Below are positions 7,206-11,273 of a stretch of 11,273 nt of DNA, piece after piece. Below the pieces are notes generated by a model. The model was not told the DNA's origin. It did no database searches and was given only the letters and a program-made list of their open reading frames with translations. Numbering within the stretch: position 1 is the first letter of the stretch; the number at the start of each line of letters is the position of its first letter. This DNA is from an uncultured Oscillospiraceae bacterium (GTDB taxonomy: Bacteria; Bacillota; Clostridia; Oscillospirales; Ruminococcaceae), in the NCBI GenBank assembly GCA_934527255.1, contig CAKTAM010000058.1, positions 1 to 11,273 on the forward strand, in the 5' to 3' direction. The position numbers were made by a program, and so were the translations under genes.

Positions 7206-10200
7206 TCAGGCGCGGCGACGGCGGTAAACCAGTACCGCCAGCCCCGACAGGCTGATGACCAGCAGCAGCGTATACAGTGTCACGCTGCCGGGATCGCCGG
7301 TCTGCGGGGTAGAGGGCTGACTGGCTGCAGAGCTGCTGCCGGTATCGGAAGCAGAACCGTTATCGGTGCTACTGGAGCTGCTGCTGCCAGAGCTGCTGCC
7401 GGAGCCGCTGTCGGGCGGCAGCGCCGTGCACACGGCATGAATGGTCAGATCGCCGATGATCTTTTCGGCCGGAATGACCAGAATGCCGGTGGCGGGGTCA
7501 TACTGATACAGATCGGCAGGCAGCACCTCATTGTTCAGCTGTACAGTCACCTCAGCGGGCAGGGCGTAGCCCTTGTTGGCCCGGAAGGTAACGGTGTAGT
7601 CCTTCAACACCTCCGCCGTGGCCTCGCCGGTCCAGCTGCCGTTTTCAACCGTGACGGTCACGTCAAAAGCGGTGATGGGATCCTGCACGGGGGCCTCGGG
7701 ATATTCCATGGTCTCGGTGGTCTTGAAAACGTAGTTGAAGCGCGAGCCCGGCGCGGCATCACCCTGCGTGTAAACATCCATGATGTCGGGTGCGTCGGCG
7801 TCGATGATGTTATCCATCCACTTGAACTCGAGGTTGACATAATCCTCGGTCAGGCCAAGTGCGCTGCGCGGAATGGCGACCTCCAGACGGTTGCCGACAA
7901 TGCGGTAAGCCACCTTGGCGCACTCCGTCCAGCTGTACCCGTCGCCTGCGTGACGCTGCAGGGTCATGTAATACTCGTTGGGCTCTACACCGTTCAGCAG
8001 GAAGTCATAGCCCTCCCAGCCGGTCTCGCCGTCGCGGTCGGCGTTGATGTACAGCTGCATGAAGCTGCCGTCCGTCATGCCGGTCATATCGTCGGCGGTC
8101 TCGGCGTAGAAGAACACATACTTTTCATCCACGGCCGTTTTTGCCAGAACGATGTCGTTGCGGCCGCTGGTGTTGGTGTAGCTGTGGCTGCCGCGGCCCA
8201 GGAAGTCGCGATCCTCCACGTCGTTGGCATAGGTCTCGTAGGTCATGGCGTCTTTCCAGTCGTCAAACTCGCCGTCCACGGTCATGGTACGGGCGGTATC
8301 CTCCTGCGGAATGGCGTTCTGGCCCTTGAAATTGCGGATGTTCGTTACCAGCTGCGTGTAGTAGGCGTCCTTCAGAATACCGGTCGAGGGCTCGATATCG
8401 CGGCTGTATTCGGCGTCATAGGTATCGACAATGGCGCTTTCCAGCACGGTTCCCGCACCGGCGTCGCCCCAGTTGCGGTGACGGCCTGCCAGCCACTCGT
8501 TCCAGCCGGTGACAAAGACGAAATCAACGTCCTCGGCAATGGCACGGTCCCACTGCTGCTGGAAGTTGCGGCCCTCCAGCGAGGTCTCGTCGGCAATGGC
8601 AGGGCCGTATTCCCAGCTGCCGTCCTCGTTGCGGGTGGTGGTACGGCCAATGATGTTTTCGCCGTTCATGGCGCTGATGCCCATCTTTTCGCCGTTCCAG
8701 TTCATGGCCACGCCGACAGACATGTACGACCGGCCCTGACTGTCCACATACTTATTCTGCGGGTACAGCTCCAGCCAGGTCATGGCGTTGGTGGGGGTGG
8801 AGGGGGCGGCGTTGTTGTAGGTGGCAATGACCGGCTTGGAGGAGAAGAAGTCCTTCAGGTATTCCGGTGTGGAGTTGGTCAGGCCGTTGAGGATCAGCGG
8901 CTTGCCGTCCAGATAATACCAGCAATCCTTATACAGGCCGGGCTCGTACAGCCACTCGTACAGGTTCTCCAGGTTGGTGACGTTATTCGAGTTCATGCCA
9001 AACGGCAGAATGAACGAAACCTTCGGCATGTTGGCGCCTTCGCACAGCAGCTGGTTCCAGACCTTGATCAGCTCCAGATAAGCGCTGCGCCAGGTCAGAT
9101 CGCCGTTGGTGCAGTCAAAGAAGATAACATCCACACCGGCATCGGCCAGCAGCTCGCCCTGACGGCGGATGACCCACGGATCCAGTGCGCTGTAATAGCC
9201 GTAGACCGATTCGCCCCAGTGCTGGGCACTGTAGAACGGGCCGGGGCCCTCACCGTTTGCCTGGCGCTCCGAAATGTCGTAAATGGGGCTGTCCTGGCCG
9301 TCCAGGAAGTTGTCGCCGTAATTCCAGTTCCAGAAGAACATACCGACGACCTTATCCGAATTGACGGTGCTTTCCTCGCCTTCGTTGGTGGGCAGCACGC
9401 GGCCGAGAATATCGGTGCCGGCCCAGGTGTCGCTGGCCATATTCTTCAGCGCACTCATATCGGGCAGGTTCTGCTGATAGTCGGCCACCAGCTTTTCAAT
9501 ATCGCTCGGGCCGGCCTCCTCCAGGCTCAGCTGGATCCATTCAAAGGTACTGCGGTCGTCGCAGAACTTGACGATCAGGTCGTGACGGCCGGTGATGGTA
9601 CGCGACAGAGCGGAGACCTTCTCCTGATACTCGGCATCCACGCGGCCTTCGCCGTAATCAATGTAGACCTTGGCGATGGGGTCGCTTTCCATGTTGTCCA
9701 GATAGAACTCCAGAGAGGCGTCCTCCCAGCAGGCCCAGTCGTACATGGCCTCGACGCCCTCGGTCTCCAATCTGGAATAATCACGCCAGTAACCGGCGTA
9801 ATTGGCGTGCACCGAAAGGGCGCTGCTGCCCTCCGTGCCGAAGTCCACGTCTGTAAACACGGCCATGGCGCCCTCAGCGCCGGTCTTCAGGGTACGGCTG
9901 CCGTACGAACGGCTGCTGACGCCGGAGGTGTAGGCGCTGTCGTCGACTTCTTCGGTCAGATAGTACTTTTCGCCGAAATCCTTACGCTGCTCGGGGTCGG
10001 ATTCAAAGTTGCTGTAAACCTCAAATTCGGCGATCTGGCAATACGCTTCCGGAGTCTCGCAATGGGTGACGGAAAGCCGGATGTGCTTGGCGGTGACGGC
10101 CTCCGGCAGATCAAAGACCTGCTGCTCGCCCACGGCTTTATAGTTGGTATAGCTGGCGATCTCGGTCCAGTTTTCGCCGTCCATCGAATAGGAGAGCGTG

Positions 10201-11273
10201 AAATCCTTCGGGAAGTTGACCAGCACGCCGCCCTCGCTGCGCTGTACCAGTACAATACGGGTCACCTCGCTGGTGTCGCGCAGGTGAACGGTATACAGCA
10301 GGGGGATCAGATCATTTTTGACCAGCCATCTTTCATAGTACGACGACCAGAAGGTGGCGGTGTTGCCATCCACAGCAAACTGAGGCCGCATCGAGCCGTC
10401 CTTGCCGGGGTCGACATAGTTGTTGGCCTCGCCGGACAAAATGGCGACCGGCACGGTCAGGCGGGCATCAGACGGGATGCTGCTGGCCACCAGACGGGCC
10501 TCGGTCAGCTCCAGAACGTACTCGCCGTCGGCGTTGGTGCCAAGCGCATCCACCACCAGACGGATGCCGATGGCGTCAATGGCGTCAAACGTGAATTTCT
10601 GAATGGAGGAACCGGCCGTGTAGTCGGTATAGCTCTGACCGGGGATGGGCTGCCAGGCGCCGTTCGCTTGTGTACGGTATTCCAGATGGAACGCGGTGGG
10701 GAAAGCCAGCGGGTCGGCATCCTCGCTGAAATGCGGGGTCAGGCTGATACCGGTAAAGCGGTACTTCTTTTCGTACAGGAAAGAGATGAATTCCTCACCG
10801 CCTGCCACAGCGGCCTGCGTATGTACGGCGGAGGAATAATAGGTGCCGGATTTGCCGTCGGTCAGCTTGCCGGCGATGTTGGCGTCGCCGCGTTCGCTGC
10901 CGACCGTGATTGCCATGGGGGCGGTGCCGACGGTATCATCTTTCGGAATGAGAATGGAGCTGGAGCGGGTGCCGAACGCTTCGATCTCCGACAGGTTGGC
11001 GCGCGCTGCATCCTCTTTTTCCAGGTCGGCATCCCAGCTGGTAACGCCGGTCACCTTGATGCGGATGTTTTTGGTGTCAATGGGGTCAAAGTTGTAGACC
11101 TGCGGCTCCGAATTGGGGTTGCAGTCGGTGTAGCTCTGGCCGGGGATGGGCTGCCAGCTGCCGTCGGCAGCCAGATATTCCAGCGAGAAATCCTTCGGGA
11201 AGAACAGCGACACATCGGTCTTGGGGATCTTGGTGCGGGGGTACAGCACCAGACGCGACACCGTGAGGGTGTG
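7206..11273 (-). CDS. Large cell-wall-anchored multidomain glycoside-hydrolase-like protein, 3' part
   Basis: The frame stays open to the window edge, so the true start and signal peptide lie to the right; the GTG at 11261 is inside a domain. In protein order: the end of one F5/8 type C (discoidin/CBM32-like) domain (11273 to about 10968), two more such domains (about 10968-10485 and 10484-10005), a beta-sandwich resembling CBM6/CBM35 (about 9980-9510), a catalytic-looking region (about 9360-8310), a CBM9/DOMON-like domain (about 8300-7720), a small beta repeat domain (about 7675-7430), a Ser/Gly linker (about 7425-7310), and a sorting signal: PQTGD (7293-7307), hydrophobic segment, RRRR (7212-7223). 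The catalytic region has VVGMFFWNWNYG, GVDVIFFDCTNGD (Asp at 9114-9116) and VTGWNEWLAGR (Glu at 8496-8498). WNEW resembles GH99/WbsX- and GH71-type enzymes, but the family is not certain. It probably binds and cleaves a complex glycan at the cell surface. Confidence 0.88.
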   Translation of the reverse strand, partial: HTLTVSRLVLYPRTKIPKTDVSLFFPKDFSLEYLAADGSWQPIPGQSYTDCNPNSEPQVYNFDPIDTKNIRIKVTGVTSWDADLEKEDAARANLSEIEAFGTRSSSILIPKDDTVGTAPMAITVGSERGDANIAGKLTDGKSGTYYSSAVHTQAAVAGGEEFISFLYEKKYRFTGISLTPHFSEDADPLAFPTAFHLEYRTQANGAWQPIPGQSYTDYTAGSSIQKFTFDAIDAIGIRLVVDALGTNADGEYVLELTEARLVASSIPSDARLTVPVAILSGEANNYVDPGKDGSMRPQFAVDGNTATFWSSYYERWLVKNDLIPLLYTVHLRDTSEVTRIVLVQRSEGGVLVNFPKDFTLSYSMDGENWTEIASYTNYKAVGEQQVFDLPEAVTAKHIRLSVTHCETPEAYCQIAEFEVYSNFESDPEQRKDFGEKYYLTEEVDDSAYTSGVSSRSYGSRTLKTGAEGAMAVFTDVDFGTEGSSALSVHANYAGYWRDYSRLETEGVEAMYDWACWEDASLEFYLDNMESDPIAKVYIDYGEGRVDAEYQEKVSALSRTITGRHDLIVKFCDDRSTFEWIQLSLEEAGPSDIEKLVADYQQNLPDMSALKNMASDTWAGTDILGRVLPTNEGEESTVNSDKVVGMFFWNWNYGDNFLDGQDSPIYDISERQANGEGPGPFYSAQHWGESVYGYYSALDPWVIRRQGELLADAGVDVIFFDCTNGDLTWRSAYLELIKVWNQLLCEGANMPKVSFILPFGMNSNNVTNLENLYEWLYEPGLYKDCWYYLDGKPLILNGLTNSTPEYLKDFFSSKPVIATYNNAAPSTPTNAMTWLELYPQNKYVDSQGRSYMSVGVAMNWNGEKMGISAMNGENIIGRTTTRNEDGSWEYGPAIADETSLEGRNFQQQWDRAIAEDVDFVFVTGWNEWLAGRHRNWGDAGAGTVLESAIVDTYDAEYSRDIEPSTGILKDAYYTQLVTNIRNFKGQNAIPQEDTARTMTVDGEFDDWKDAMTYETYANDVEDRDFLGRGSHSYTNTSGRNDIVLAKTAVDEKYVFFYAETADDMTGMTDGSFMQLYINADRDGETGWEGYDFLLNGVEPNEYYMTLQRHAGDGYSWTECAKVAYRIVGNRLEVAIPRSALGLTEDYVNLEFKWMDNIIDADAPDIMDVYTQGDAAPGSRFNYVFKTTETMEYPEAPVQDPITAFDVTVTVENGSWTGEATAEVLKDYTVTFRANKGYALPAEVTVQLNNEVLPADLYQYDPATGILVIPAEKIIGDLTIHAVCTALPPDSGSGSSSGSSSSSSTDNGSASDTGSSSAASQPSTPQTGDPGSVTLYTLLLVISLSGLAVLVYRRRRA
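10623..10664 (-). repeat. Internal repeat copy B in the surface-protein gene
   Basis: This 42-base segment encodes AWQPIPGQSYTD in the second F5/8 type C domain. It matches 11124-11165 at 37 of 42 bases, 501 bases (167 codons) away, showing that the two domains arose by duplication. Confidence 0.85.
11124..11165 (-). repeat. Internal repeat copy A in the surface-protein gene
   Basis: This segment encodes SWQPIPGQSYTD in the first visible F5/8 type C domain and pairs with the copy at 10623-10664. Confidence 0.85.

Noticed and set aside
7310..7425. Repetitive GCTGCT-like tract resembling a tandem repeat array
   Set aside because: It encodes the in-frame Ser/Gly wall linker of the surface protein and has no regular repeat unit.

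Overview
The window is a high-GC (about 60% by eye) stretch with Gram-positive signals: AGGAGG-type ribosome-binding sites, sigma-A promoters with TTGACA and extended -10 boxes, a T-box riboswitch, and a sortase-type cell-wall anchor (PQTGD, hydrophobic segment, RRRR tail). This suggests a gut-type Clostridia, perhaps Oscillospiraceae (Faecalibacterium/Gemmiger/Subdoligranulum-like). The placement is inference from style and gene content, not from a search.

Layout. 1-829: the end of a sodium-pump decarboxylase operon, with the 3' part of the beta subunit and a very small gamma-like membrane subunit, closed by a strong terminator. 953-3787: a consensus promoter, pyruvate kinase, and a family M29 metallo-aminopeptidase 64 bases downstream. 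3898-6309: a threonyl-tRNA synthetase unit with consensus promoter, complete threonine T-box leader, intrinsic terminator, thrS and a very strong terminator. 6400-6850: a promoter with a 19-base spacer holding a near-perfect dyad, the arrangement used by MerR-family activators, reading into a small two-helix membrane protein with a C-terminal zinc ribbon. 6851-7205: a convergent intergenic region holding terminator hairpins. 7206-11273 (minus strand): the 3' part of a large multidomain cell-wall-anchored carbohydrate-active protein, with its start beyond the right edge.

How the genes relate. The first two units both concern pyruvate: pyruvate kinase makes it, and a sodium-pump decarboxylase would make it too if its substrate is oxaloacetate. 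The substrate cannot be read from the beta subunit. ThrS is regulated by uncharged tRNA-Thr through its leader. The zinc-ribbon gene is an isolated unit whose regulator is not in the window. The surface protein probably binds and cleaves a host or dietary glycan, but its catalytic family cannot be settled by eye.

The two items most worth following up are the MerR-type promoter on the zinc-ribbon membrane gene and the unassigned TIM-barrel-like catalytic region of the surface protein. No tRNA, rRNA, CRISPR array, insertion sequence or prophage gene was recognised.
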